Source: CAZPMO01 sp964587515 | GTDB lineage: Bacteria > Pseudomonadota > Alphaproteobacteria > MPNO01 | Reading direction: 5' to 3' | NCBI GenBank assembly: GCA_964587515.1 | Contig: CAZPMO010000038.1 | Coordinates: 1 to 31,425 of the forward strand | Length of the DNA: 31,425 bases | Shown here: one piece after another, positions 16,449 to 24,665 of the stretch | Numbering within the stretch: position 1 is the stretch's first letter | How the letters are laid out: every line of letters begins with the position of its first letter | Translations under genes and position numbers: made by a program | Notes under the pieces: generated by a model | What the model saw: only the letters and a program-made list of their open reading frames with translations | Database searches by the model: none | What the model was told of the DNA's origin: nothing

Positions 16449-18065
16449 GTGACCATCGAAACCGAGGTGATGATCGCGGGCGCCGGGCCGGTCGGGCTGA
16501 CGCTGGGCCTGGCGCTGAGCCGTGCCGGGGTTCCCTGTCTGCTGGCCGAGCGCAACCCGACCACCTCGGCCCATCCCAAGATGGACGTCACCAACACGCG
16601 CTCCATGGAATTGTTCCGCCGCCTCGGCGTGATCGACCGGCTGCGCGCCGCCGCCGTGCCCGAGGACCACAACATGGATGTGGTCTGGGTCACCGGCATG
16701 TCGGGTTTCGAGGTGCATCGTTTCCATTACCCGAGCGTGATCGAGGCGCGCGAGCGTATTCGCGCGCGTAACGACGGCAGCCAGCCGCGCGAGCCCAACA
16801 TGCGCGTTTCGCAAGTCATTCTGGAGCCGTTGCTGACGGATATCGTCTCGGAGACCGACAGCGCCGAGATTCGTTTCGGTTGGGAGGTCACGGGCTTCGA
16901 ACAGGATTCCGGCGGGGTCACGACTACCGTCCGCGACGCGGCGAGCGGGCGGACCGAAACGGTGCGCTCGCGCTATCTCGCCGGCTGCGACGGGGCCGGC
17001 AGCGTGGTGCGCCGTGCGCTGGGGTTCGAGATGTCCGGCTCGCGGCGCACGCGGCACCGCTTCACCATCCATTTCCGTTCGACCGACACCGACGTGCTGC
17101 AGCGCTGGGGCGTCGCCTGGCATTATCAGTCGCCGGTGCATGGCACCATGATCTGTCAGGACGACGCGGAAGTCTGGACCCTGCACGCGATCCTGCCGGA
17201 CGAGACGGATTTCGCCGACGCCGATCCCATGGCGCTGCTGACCGCCTTTCTGGGAACCGAAATCGATTGCGAAATTCTTCAGTCGAACGGCTGGGACTCG
17301 CACTTGCTGCTGGCCGATCATTACCAGTCGGGCCGCGTATTCCTGGCGGGAGACTCGGCGCACCAATACGTCCCGACCGGCGGCTACGGCATGAACACAG
17401 GCGTTTGCGACGCGGTCGATCTCGCGTGGAAGCTCGCCGCCATGCATGCCGGGTGGGGCGGCGAACGGCTGATGGAGGCCTATGAGCCCGAACGCCGCCA
17501 GATCGGGCTGCGCAACCGCGAAGCCGCGCGCACCCATGCCGGCACGCGCCTCAAGGTGGGAGAGATCTGGGACGTCCGCATGGAAGACGACAACGATGAG
17601 GGCGCCCGCCTGCGGGCCGAAATCGGGCCGCAAATCGGAGCGCTGGGCAACGCCGAGAACGAAGCGCTCGGCATCGAGATCGGCTACCGCTACGAAGGTT
17701 CGCCGATCATCTGCGAAGAATCCGGCGCGGCCCCGCCGCTCGACGATCTGGTCTACCGGCCCAATACATGGCCCGGCGCGCGCGCGCCCAGCGTGTTCCT
17801 CGCGGACGACGCGGCGATCCACGATCTGTTCGGGCCGGGCTTCACGCTGGTCGATTTTTCCGGCGCGACGGGGACGCCTTTCACCGACGCCGCCGCGGCG
17901 CGCGGCGTGCCCTTGAAGCACCTCCCCGTCGCGGACCCCAACGCTCGCGCCATCTATGAGCGGGACCTGGTGCTGGTGCGGCCCGACGGCCACGTCGCCT
18001 GGCGCGGCGATACCGTCCCCGACGATCCGGGCACCATCCTCGACCACGCGCGCGGAGCGGCATGA
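16449..18065 (+). CDS. FAD-dependent aromatic hydroxylase (class A, PheA/MhpA-like)
   Basis: This 538-residue flavoprotein has the Rossmann dinucleotide motif GAGPVGLTLGLALSRAG at residues 11-27 and the second FAD motif LAGDSAHQYVPTGGYGMNTG with Asp302 at the expected position. A C-terminal thioredoxin-like extension ending near LVLVRPDGHVAWRGD is typical of the phenol hydroxylase/MhpA family. These enzymes use NAD(P)H and O2 to hydroxylate phenolic or related rings and carry their own reductase function. The GTG start has AAGGGA 7 bases upstream. Its stop overlaps the next gene by four bases (ATGA), coupling it to a paralogue of nearly equal size. Confidence 0.9.
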   Translation: MTIETEVMIAGAGPVGLTLGLALSRAGVPCLLAERNPTTSAHPKMDVTNTRSMELFRRLGVIDRLRAAAVPEDHNMDVVWVTGMSGFEVHRFHYPSVIEARERIRARNDGSQPREPNMRVSQVILEPLLTDIVSETDSAEIRFGWEVTGFEQDSGGVTTTVRDAASGRTETVRSRYLAGCDGAGSVVRRALGFEMSGSRRTRHRFTIHFRSTDTDVLQRWGVAWHYQSPVHGTMICQDDAEVWTLHAILPDETDFADADPMALLTAFLGTEIDCEILQSNGWDSHLLLADHYQSGRVFLAGDSAHQYVPTGGYGMNTGVCDAVDLAWKLAAMHAGWGGERLMEAYEPERRQIGLRNREAARTHAGTRLKVGEIWDVRMEDDNDEGARLRAEIGPQIGALGNAENEALGIEIGYRYEGSPIICEESGAAPPLDDLVYRPNTWPGARAPSVFLADDAAIHDLFGPGFTLVDFSGATGTPFTDAAAARGVPLKHLPVADPNARAIYERDLVLVRPDGHVAWRGDTVPDDPGTILDHARGAA

Positions 18066-19669
18066 AGGCGGAGCGCCGCACGCCCGTTCTGATCATCGGC
18101 GCCGGGCCGGTCGGTCTCGGGCTCGCGGTCGATCTCGCCTGGCGCGGCATAGAATGCATGGTGGTCGAGGAATCGGACGGCTCGTACCCCTTTCCGCGCG
18201 CCAACGCGGTCAATGTCCGCACCATGGAGTTCTGCCGCCGCTGGGGTCTCGCCGACGAGGTGCGCGCCGCCGCGATCCCGGCGGATTACCCCCACACGGC
18301 GCTCTATCTCACCAGCCTCGCGGGGTACGAGATCGCCCGCGTCGAGCGCCCGACCCATGGCGGCAACCGCCCCGCGCCGGAGAGCCCCGAACAGCCGCAG
18401 CGCTGCAACCAGATCTATTTCGATCCCATTCTGCGCCGCCGCGTCGAGAGCGAACCCGGCGTCCGGCTATGCCACCGCAACCGTTTCGAAAGTTTCCGCG
18501 AAGACGGGGATCGGATCCTCGCCGAGGTAACCGATCTGGAGACCGGCGCGCGGGAGACCATCGCGGCGGATTATCTGATTGCCTGCTGCGGCGGACGCTC
18601 CTCGGTGCGCGACACGCTCGGCATTGGCCTCGAGGGTCTGCCGGAAATAGGCACCCCCGCGCATGTCTTTTTTCGAACCCAGGCGATCTGGGACCAGCAC
18701 GACAAGGGCAAGGCGGCGCTTCATTATCTGGTCGGGCCGGAGGGCCGCTGGGCCACCATGATCAACGTCAACGGCGACGACCGCTGGTCGCTGTCGGTGG
18801 AAATTCCCGGCCGCGAGGGCGAGATCGGCGAGGACGAAGCGCACGCCTATATCCAGCGCGCCATGGGGATGGAGGTCGACTATGAATTGCTCTCCATATC
18901 CTACTGGGTGCGGCGCGAGATGGTCGCCGACGGTTACGGCGGCGGCCGCGTTTTCATCGCCGGCGATTGCGCCCATCTGAACGGCCCGGAAGGCGGCTAC
19001 GGCATGAACACCGGCATGGGCGACGCGGTCGATCTCGGCTGGAAGCTCGCCGCCGTCGTCGCCGGCTGGGGCGGGCCCGGCCTGCTTGCGAGCTACGAAG
19101 CCGACCGGCGTCCCATCGCCCAACGCAACGTCGCCGAAGCCACCCGCAACGTGCGTAAGCTCGCGGTCGGCTCGCCGGACATCATGGAGGATACAGCGGA
19201 CGGCGAAGGACAACGCCGCGAACTCGGCGAGGCCATCATTAAAGACGGCCAGCGACGCCATGGTCACACCGGCCTCGCGCTCGGCTATCGCTACGCGGAC
19301 TCGCCCGTCTGCTGTCCCGACGACGCGCCGCCGCCCGACGACGACACAGCCAACTTCACGCCGTCGAGCTATCCCGGCCGCCGCGCGCCGCATGCCTGGT
19401 TGGCCGACGGACGTTCGATCCTCGATCTATTCGGCGAGGGCTTCACGCTGCTGCGCCTGGGGCCAGACGCGCCCGATGCGGCGACGCTGGTCGCAGCCGC
19501 CGATGAACGGGGCGTTCCGCTGTCGGTCGCCGATGTAGCGGAGGCGGAAATCCTCGCGCTCTATGAGCGTTCCCTGGTGCTGGTGCGCCCCGACGGCCAC
19601 GTCGCCTGGCGCGGCGACGACCCACCGGAAGACGCGCTCGCCGTGATAGATCGGGTGCGCGGGGCTTAA
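18062..19669 (+). CDS. FAD-dependent aromatic hydroxylase, tandem paralogue
   Basis: This 535-residue class A flavoprotein monooxygenase has LIIGAGPVGLGLAVDLAWRG at the N-terminus, IAGDCAHLNGPEGGYGMNTG with Asp302, and LVLVRPDGHVAWRGDDPPED at the C-terminus. The last motif is almost identical to the upstream gene's, which points to an ancient tandem duplication. Between these motifs the substrate domains differ considerably, so the two probably act on different or successive substrates. The ATG lies inside the stop of the upstream gene. The stop is only two bases from the nitrile hydratase activator stop on the other strand, with no obvious terminator between them. Confidence 0.9.
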   Translation: MKAERRTPVLIIGAGPVGLGLAVDLAWRGIECMVVEESDGSYPFPRANAVNVRTMEFCRRWGLADEVRAAAIPADYPHTALYLTSLAGYEIARVERPTHGGNRPAPESPEQPQRCNQIYFDPILRRRVESEPGVRLCHRNRFESFREDGDRILAEVTDLETGARETIAADYLIACCGGRSSVRDTLGIGLEGLPEIGTPAHVFFRTQAIWDQHDKGKAALHYLVGPEGRWATMINVNGDDRWSLSVEIPGREGEIGEDEAHAYIQRAMGMEVDYELLSISYWVRREMVADGYGGGRVFIAGDCAHLNGPEGGYGMNTGMGDAVDLGWKLAAVVAGWGGPGLLASYEADRRPIAQRNVAEATRNVRKLAVGSPDIMEDTADGEGQRRELGEAIIKDGQRRHGHTGLALGYRYADSPVCCPDDAPPPDDDTANFTPSSYPGRRAPHAWLADGRSILDLFGEGFTLLRLGPDAPDAATLVAAADERGVPLSVADVAEAEILALYERSLVLVRPDGHVAWRGDDPPEDALAVIDRVRGA

Positions 19670-19671
19670 GC

Positions 19672-20037
19672 TTACTCCCCCCGCCCCAGCACGATCGGTT
19701 GGCCGTGGGGTGTGGCGCGGGCGGCGCGGTCCCAGGCGTCGCGGCGCGTGGTGAGTTCGACCGCCTCCACGATGCCCTTTTCGGCGATGATCTTTTCCAG
19801 CGCCAGCAGCCAGTGGTCGTAATAGGTCTCGCCGGTGTCGGGATCGCCGGCTTCGCGGGCCGCCGCGATCTCGGCCCCGAGATGGTCAGCCCATTCCAAC
19901 CAGGTGAAATGGCCCTTCTCATGGAGCCGGACCGCGATGGCGAACACCTGCGCCTGCCACGGCGCGGCGAACACCGGACCGTCCTCGTCGCGCGGCAGTT
20001 CCGGCAGAAGCTCCCGCCCGGGATCGCCGTTGCTCAT
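19672..20037 (-). CDS. Nitrile hydratase accessory/activator protein (P14K-like)
   Basis: This 121-residue protein belongs to the small activator family required for cobalt loading of nitrile hydratase. It shows FAAPWQAQVFAIAVRLHEKG, FTWLEWADHLGAEI and the YYDHWLLALEKIIAEKG segment, which resembles the N-terminal part of the beta subunit, as is known for these activators. The frame opens further upstream, but MSNGDPGRE at 20037 is chosen because this ATG overlaps the beta-subunit stop as ATGA. In characterised Co-type systems the activator exchanges a subunit with the alpha subunit to deliver cobalt. Confidence 0.9.
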   Translation of the reverse strand: MSNGDPGRELLPELPRDEDGPVFAAPWQAQVFAIAVRLHEKGHFTWLEWADHLGAEIAAAREAGDPDTGETYYDHWLLALEKIIAEKGIVEAVELTTRRDAWDRAARATPHGQPIVLGRGE

Positions 20038-20696
20038 GGCGCTGCGTCCAGGTAATCGTCCCACAGATCGACGCAGACGCTGTCGGCGGTGGCAGCGCCC
20101 CACAGATCCGCCGCCGTGAACCGCACCGCATAGACACGCTGGGGAACTTTTTCGCCGGTGGCCGCGTGGATGTCGGGAAACAGGAAGACGCCGTGATCGC
20201 GCTCCACGACGCCCACATGACCGCGCACATAGCGCGGCGCGCGGGTATGGCCCAGCGGATGGTTGTTGCGCACGCGCACCCGCGCGCCGACCGCGAATTG
20301 GGCGGCGATTTCGGCGTCCATGCGCGCCGAACCGCCCTTGGCGAGAAGCGGTTCGGCCTGATCGGCGCTAAAGGCGGGCTCGCCGGCGCGTGTCGCATGA
20401 CCGCCGGCCAGGGCCGCGTCGATTTCGCCTGGCGTCACGAAGCCGTTCTCGACGATCAGCCGTTCGAGCGCGGCCAGCCAGATTTGATAATAGCTCCGCG
20501 CGAGATAATCGGCCGGCAGGGTGTCTTCGCGGGCGTAGCGCGCCTGATCGAGGTTCCAGCCTCCCTGGAATCCCATGGCCAGGGTCAGGGCGAAGGCGCG
20601 GCGCTCCCACTCGTCATGAAAGACCGGCTCATCCTGCTCGGGCGCGATCGGCCCGACCGGCTGCATGCCGCCCATGTCGTGCGCGCCGTTGACCAT
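20034..20696 (-). CDS. nthB: Nitrile hydratase beta subunit
   Basis: The 220-residue protein has the beta-subunit start MVNGAHDMGGMQPVGP and the FHDEWERRAFALTLAMGFQG helix, followed by YYQIWLAALERLIVENGFV. The C-terminal SH3-like barrel includes FAVGARVRVRNNHPLGHTR, APRYVRGHVGVVER and a terminal SVCVDLWDDYLDA. All are standard for nitrile hydratase. The start is the ATG at 20696, which overlaps the alpha-subunit TAA by one base (TAATG). An upstream extension of the frame lies inside alpha and is rejected. Beta binds alpha to form the active-site channel and supplies arginines that contact the modified cysteines. Confidence 0.95.
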   Translation of the reverse strand: MVNGAHDMGGMQPVGPIAPEQDEPVFHDEWERRAFALTLAMGFQGGWNLDQARYAREDTLPADYLARSYYQIWLAALERLIVENGFVTPGEIDAALAGGHATRAGEPAFSADQAEPLLAKGGSARMDAEIAAQFAVGARVRVRNNHPLGHTRAPRYVRGHVGVVERDHGVFLFPDIHAATGEKVPQRVYAVRFTAADLWGAATADSVCVDLWDDYLDAAP

Positions 20697-21301
20697 TATA
20701 TGGTCACCAGACCGGTGCCGATCATGGAATCGCGGGTAATGATTTCGGCCAGTTGCTCGGCGCTCCAGCCCTCGGCGCCGGCGGGGCGCATGGGCAACAC
20801 CAGATACCGGACCTCCGAGGTGCTGTCCCACACCCGAACCTCCACGTCGTCGGGCAGGGTCACGCCGAATTCGGCGAGCACGCCGCGCGGGTCGATCACC
20901 ACGCGGCTGCGATAGGGCGTCGATTTGTACCACATGGGCGGCAGGCCCAGCACCGGCCACGGATAGCAGGAGCACAGCGTGCAGACGACCATGTTGTGCA
21001 GCGCCGGCGTGTTCTCCAGCGCCACCATGTCTTCGCCCTGACGCCCGGTATAGCCCATGTCGGCGATCGCGGCGGTGGCGTCGTCGAGCAGCCATTTCCG
21101 GTATTGGGGATCGGTCCAGGCGCGGGCCACCACGCGGGCACCGTTGCGCGGCCCGACGCGGGTCTCGTAGATGTCGATCAACTCGTCCAGCGCCGCCGGA
21201 TCGACATAGCCTTTCTCGGTCAGCAGCGATTCAAGGGCGCGCACGCGGAGCTCGGTGTCGCCGAGCTCCGAGCCTTCGCCGTGATCATGACCGTCGCTCA
21301 T
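20696..21301 (-). CDS. nthA: Nitrile hydratase alpha subunit, cobalt type
   Basis: The 201-residue catalytic subunit carries VVCTLCSCYPWPVLGLPPMW. Cys107, Cys110 and Cys112 with Ser111 form the metal claw. The threonine at 108 (CTLCSC rather than CSLCSC) marks the non-corrin cobalt type. In this family two of the cysteines are oxidised to sulfinic and sulfenic acids in the mature enzyme. The downstream RSRVVIDPRGVLAEFGVTLP and VRVWDSTSEVRYLVLPMRP segments are also diagnostic. The enzyme hydrates a nitrile to the amide in the cytoplasm. A short His/Asp-rich N-terminus (SDGHDHGEG) is present. The gene lies 10 bases after the LLM gene's stop, with GGAGTAGGGG acting as ribosome-binding region. 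The order alpha-beta-activator is the proteobacterial one. Confidence 0.96.
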   Translation of the reverse strand: MSDGHDHGEGSELGDTELRVRALESLLTEKGYVDPAALDELIDIYETRVGPRNGARVVARAWTDPQYRKWLLDDATAAIADMGYTGRQGEDMVALENTPALHNMVVCTLCSCYPWPVLGLPPMWYKSTPYRSRVVIDPRGVLAEFGVTLPDDVEVRVWDSTSEVRYLVLPMRPAGAEGWSAEQLAEIITRDSMIGTGLVTI

Positions 21302-21311
21302 GTTTGCGCCC

Positions 21312-22418
21312 CTACTCCGCCGCGTCCGCCTTGGCCAGCGTCGCGTTGATGCGCGGCATCACCTCTTCGGCCATGAGCTCCATCGAACGGCGGCCCAGCG
21401 CCGGATCGACCCAGTCGTGCCCGGCATAAACCAGCGTGCCGAAATCGCCGATCTCGTCCTGGAATTCGAGGATCCGTTCGGCGACCTGGTCGGGCGTGCC
21501 CGCGATCACCAGCCGCGACACCAGATCGTCGAGATCGATGTCCTCGTCCTTCATGTCGGGGTCGTGCTTGAACAGGTTCGACCGTCCGGCCGCGATCAGC
21601 TTGGTGGTGAGCTGCTTGTAATAGAAACGATAGGGGCTGTTTTCGTCGTCCAGCGCGTATTTGCGCGCCGCCGCCTCGTCCTCGGCGACGAAAATGCTTT
21701 TGGCGACCCGCCAGTCGGCGCTATCGGCGACGCGACCGTCGTTCTCGCAGCCCTCGGCGTATTTCGGCCAATGGGTCTTCACCCATTGCGGCAGCAGGAA
21801 ATTTCCCGATATGGGTGTCCAGCCACGCTCGGCGGCCGCGATCAAACCTTTCGAGTAGGGCGCGACGACGGTCACCACGATGGGCGGGTGCGGCTTCTGG
21901 TAAGGCGGGACGAAGACGCCTTGGCCGATATTTTCCATCAGCGTCTGTTCCGTGGTGACGTTCCAGTATTTGCCCTTCAGGCGGTAGGGCGGATCGGGGG
22001 CCCAGATGTTCAGCATATGGTTGATGCCCTCGACGAACATCTCGTTGCGGTCCTGGTCGAGGATGCCGAGCGCTTCGGCGTCCGACGTCAGCGCGCCGGG
22101 GCCGACGCCCAATATGAAACGACCCTCCAGTAGATTGTCGATCATCGCGACCTGGCCGGCGAGGATCGCCGGATGGTTCAGCGACATGTTCACCGTGCCG
22201 GACCCGAGCATGATGTTCTTGGTCTCGAACGCGACGGAGGCGAGGAACATCAGGCACGAGGTGACCGTCTCGGCGCGGTCGGTGACATGCTCGCCGCAGA
22301 AGGCCTCGGCGAATCCCAGCCGATCAGCCAGGATGAACGCCTCGCGATCCTCCTTCAGCGTTTCGGCATAGTCGCGGGACGGCGGATGCAGCGGCATCGT
22401 GAAATAGCTCAGCTTCAT
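21312..22418 (-). CDS. LLM class flavin-dependent oxidoreductase, first gene of the nitrile hydratase operon
   Basis: The 368-residue luciferase-like enzyme starts MKLSYFTMPLHPPSRDYAET. It has the conserved AFCGEHVTDRAETVTSCLMF segment, IMLGSGTVNMSLNHPAILAG and the flavin loop GRFILGVGPGALTSDAEALG. Late VIAGTPDQVAERILEFQDEI is the standard C-terminal helix. AAAGGGA precedes the ATG by 6 bases. It is directly followed by nthA, nthB and the activator with overlaps or 10-base spacing, so this is one transcript. An attractive but unproven reading is that the flavoenzyme either generates the nitrile or oxidises a nitrile/amide-containing compound in the same pathway. Confidence 0.9.
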   Translation of the reverse strand: MKLSYFTMPLHPPSRDYAETLKEDREAFILADRLGFAEAFCGEHVTDRAETVTSCLMFLASVAFETKNIMLGSGTVNMSLNHPAILAGQVAMIDNLLEGRFILGVGPGALTSDAEALGILDQDRNEMFVEGINHMLNIWAPDPPYRLKGKYWNVTTEQTLMENIGQGVFVPPYQKPHPPIVVTVVAPYSKGLIAAAERGWTPISGNFLLPQWVKTHWPKYAEGCENDGRVADSADWRVAKSIFVAEDEAAARKYALDDENSPYRFYYKQLTTKLIAAGRSNLFKHDPDMKDEDIDLDDLVSRLVIAGTPDQVAERILEFQDEIGDFGTLVYAGHDWVDPALGRRSMELMAEEVMPRINATLAKADAAE

Positions 22419-22608
22419 GACTGTCCCTTTCGGCGCTGGTATCGAGTATTGACAGTTTCGCTCCGCGCGGGCGTCCGATCAAGGCGACATTCCGTCGCGT
22501 GATCTGGACACGATAATTGGCGGGTGTTCCGTCCCGAACGATCTATGCTATCGTTTTTCCAATCACAAAACCGTTATCCAAAAAATGGCGGTAAAACGGG
22601 GAGCTTTC

Positions 22609-22665
22609 ATGTCTCGAATTCGTTCGACAGCAAAAACAAACGCAACCGGCGCGAGCCGCGAATAG
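22609..22665 (+). CDS. Possible 18-codon leader ORF before the DctQM gene
   Basis: An ATG at 22609 follows GGGGAG by 5 bases and opens an 18-residue reading frame (MSRIRSTAKTNATGASRE) that stops six bases before the ATG of the fused TRAP permease. The permease itself has no clear ribosome-binding site. The ORF could therefore be a coupling or regulatory leader peptide, or the remnant of a lost upstream gene such as an SBP. It is too short to assess by composition. Confidence 0.3.
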   Translation: MSRIRSTAKTNATGASRE

Positions 22666-22671
22666 CGCATC

Positions 22672-24639
22672 ATGGGACGAATTACCTCGGGAACGCCCAA
22701 CGCCGCCAACGACGATGGCGGTTCAAGCCGCCTCATGGCGTGGTTCGACGCGCTTGTATCGGTCCTCAATGCGATAGGCACGTCGTGGATCTTCGTGATC
22801 ATGCTGGCGATTAACGCCGATGTGTTCTCGCGCTTCCTGTTCAACCTGCCGATCAGCGGCGTGCCGCTGATCATCGAGATGTCGATCATCGCGATCGTCT
22901 TTCTCCAGCTTGCGGCGGCGCTCCGCGGCGGCCGCCTTACCCGCTCCGACGTGCTGATCGCGAAGTTGCTGGCCCGCCGGCCGAGGCTCGGCTTTTCCCT
23001 GCAGGCGATCTATCACGCGACCGGCGTGGTGCTGATGGGAATCCTGTTCGTTTACAGCGAGCCGCTGTTCGAGAAGTCGTGGCGACGCCACACCTACGCC
23101 GGTCTGGAGGGCGATTTCACCCTGCCCGTCTGGCCGCTGAAGGCGCTGATCCTGCTCGGCGCGGCGGTATGCTTCGTCCAGTTCATCCGCCACGTTTGGG
23201 GCGATTTCCAGACCCTCGCGACGCAGACAAAAGACGGTCTGAGGGACCGTGGCGGACCCGTCATCGCGGTCGCCTCGACCATCGTCGTGCTGCTTATTTT
23301 TTACTGGATCGATAATTTCACGACGCTGACCTCGGTCCAGGTCGGGCTGGTCTCGGTGCTGTTCGTGCTGTTCCTGGTCTATGTGGGCGTGCATGTGGGC
23401 GTCGCGCTGGCGGTGCTGTCCTATGTCTGCGTGTGGGTGATCCAGGACAACCCGGAAATCGCCGGCAAGCTGCTGGCGCTGGCCGCGGCCGAAAGCCTGC
23501 AACGCTACGAGTTCGGCGTGATCCCGCTGTTCGTGCTGATGGGGCTGCTGGTCAGCGTCTCCGATATCGGTAAGGACACCTACGACGTCGCCAACCATAT
23601 CTTCCGCAAGGTCAAGGGCGGGTTGGGGACGGCGACGGTGGGCGCCAACGCGGTGTTCGCGGCGGTCACCGGCACCTCCATCGCCTCGGCGTCCGTATTC
23701 ACCAAGGTCGCGGTGCCCGAGATGCTGCGGCTCGGCTATAACCCGCGCTTCGCGGTCGGCGTGGTGGCGGGTTCCTCCGTGCTCGGCATGCTGATACCGC
23801 CTTCCCTGCTGCTGATCCTGTTCGGCATTCTTTCCGAAACCTCGATCGGCGATCTGTTCATCGCTGGGATCATCCCGGGCATCCTGCTGGCGGTGGCCTA
23901 TTGCGTGCTGATCTGGATCATGGCGCATCGCTTTCCGCATTACGTGGCGAGCCAGGAGACCTTCGAGCGCGGTGTCGAATCGGAGATGGGAATCGTCGAA
24001 CTCACGGCGAAGATCACGCCCATCGTGCTTCTGATCATCGTGGTGCTGGGCGGCATCTATGGCGGCGTCTTCACCGCCACCGAGGCCGGCGGCGTCGGCG
24101 CCATGGGCGCGCTGATCCTGGCGCTCGCCAAACGCCGCCTGACGTGGGCGACGCTGTGGCAGGCGCTGACCGAGACCGGCCACGTCACCGCGGCGATCTG
24201 CTTCCTGCTGATTTCGGCGCATTTATATGCCCGCATGATCACCATGACCGGGATTCCCAACGTGATGGAAAGCTACATCATGGGTTCGGGGATCGGTCTC
24301 GCGGGGCTGATCGCGATCTATATCGTGACCGTGATCATTCTCGGCACCATTCTGGATGCGGGGTCGATCATGCTGATCACCGTACCGCTGGCGGTGCCGG
24401 CGCTGGCGCCGTTCGGGGTCGATCTGATCTGGTTCGGCATCGTCACCATCATCGCCGTCGAGATCGGGCTGCTGACGCCACCCCTCGGCCTCGCCTGTTT
24501 CGTGATCCACAACAATCTCCAGGACGACCGAATATCGATCGAGGATATTTTCTGGGGAGCGGCGCCGTTCGCGCTGACCATGGTGGTGGTGCTGATCCTG
24601 GTGACGCTGATACCGGAACTGGCGACCATGCTGCTTTGA
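22672..24639 (+). CDS. Fused TRAP transporter permease DctQM
   Basis: In this 655-residue protein, residues about 20-190 form a DctQ domain (SRFLFNLPISGVPLIIEMSI is the Q signature, followed by three further helices). Residues about 215-655 form a DctM domain. DctM landmarks are VIPLFVLMGLLVSVSDIGKD, AAVTGTSIASASVFTKVAVP, LGMLIPPSLLLILFGILSET, FTATEAGGVGAMGALILALA and IGLLTPPLGLACFVIHNN. Fusion of Q and M is common in this superfamily. No solute-binding protein is encoded beside it; the only unpaired SBP in the window is at 2130-3212. The start at 22672 lacks a strong ribosome-binding site; an ATG at 22735 is an alternative. It lies 26 bases before a CocE-type hydrolase gene, probably in one operon. 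Confidence 0.9.
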   Translation: MGRITSGTPNAANDDGGSSRLMAWFDALVSVLNAIGTSWIFVIMLAINADVFSRFLFNLPISGVPLIIEMSIIAIVFLQLAAALRGGRLTRSDVLIAKLLARRPRLGFSLQAIYHATGVVLMGILFVYSEPLFEKSWRRHTYAGLEGDFTLPVWPLKALILLGAAVCFVQFIRHVWGDFQTLATQTKDGLRDRGGPVIAVASTIVVLLIFYWIDNFTTLTSVQVGLVSVLFVLFLVYVGVHVGVALAVLSYVCVWVIQDNPEIAGKLLALAAAESLQRYEFGVIPLFVLMGLLVSVSDIGKDTYDVANHIFRKVKGGLGTATVGANAVFAAVTGTSIASASVFTKVAVPEMLRLGYNPRFAVGVVAGSSVLGMLIPPSLLLILFGILSETSIGDLFIAGIIPGILLAVAYCVLIWIMAHRFPHYVASQETFERGVESEMGIVELTAKITPIVLLIIVVLGGIYGGVFTATEAGGVGAMGALILALAKRRLTWATLWQALTETGHVTAAICFLLISAHLYARMITMTGIPNVMESYIMGSGIGLAGLIAIYIVTVIILGTILDAGSIMLITVPLAVPALAPFGVDLIWFGIVTIIAVEIGLLTPPLGLACFVIHNNLQDDRISIEDIFWGAAPFALTMVVVLILVTLIPELATMLL

Positions 24640-24665
24640 GACAAGTAAAATTCGGGAGGGAGCCG

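Noticed and set aside
16434..18047. 537-codon minus-strand frame opposite the first FAD hydroxylase
   Set aside because: It mirrors a protein with intact FAD motifs and has no domain of its own or ribosome-binding site. The same applies to the long minus frames at 24318-26225 and 28368-30029 and the plus frame at 4083-5459.
23901..24665. Upstream extension of the CocE/NonD hydrolase frame inside dctQM
   Set aside because: The extra residues are Arg/His-rich, out-of-frame DctM sequence. The ATG at 24666 has a strong ribosome-binding site and matches family N-termini.
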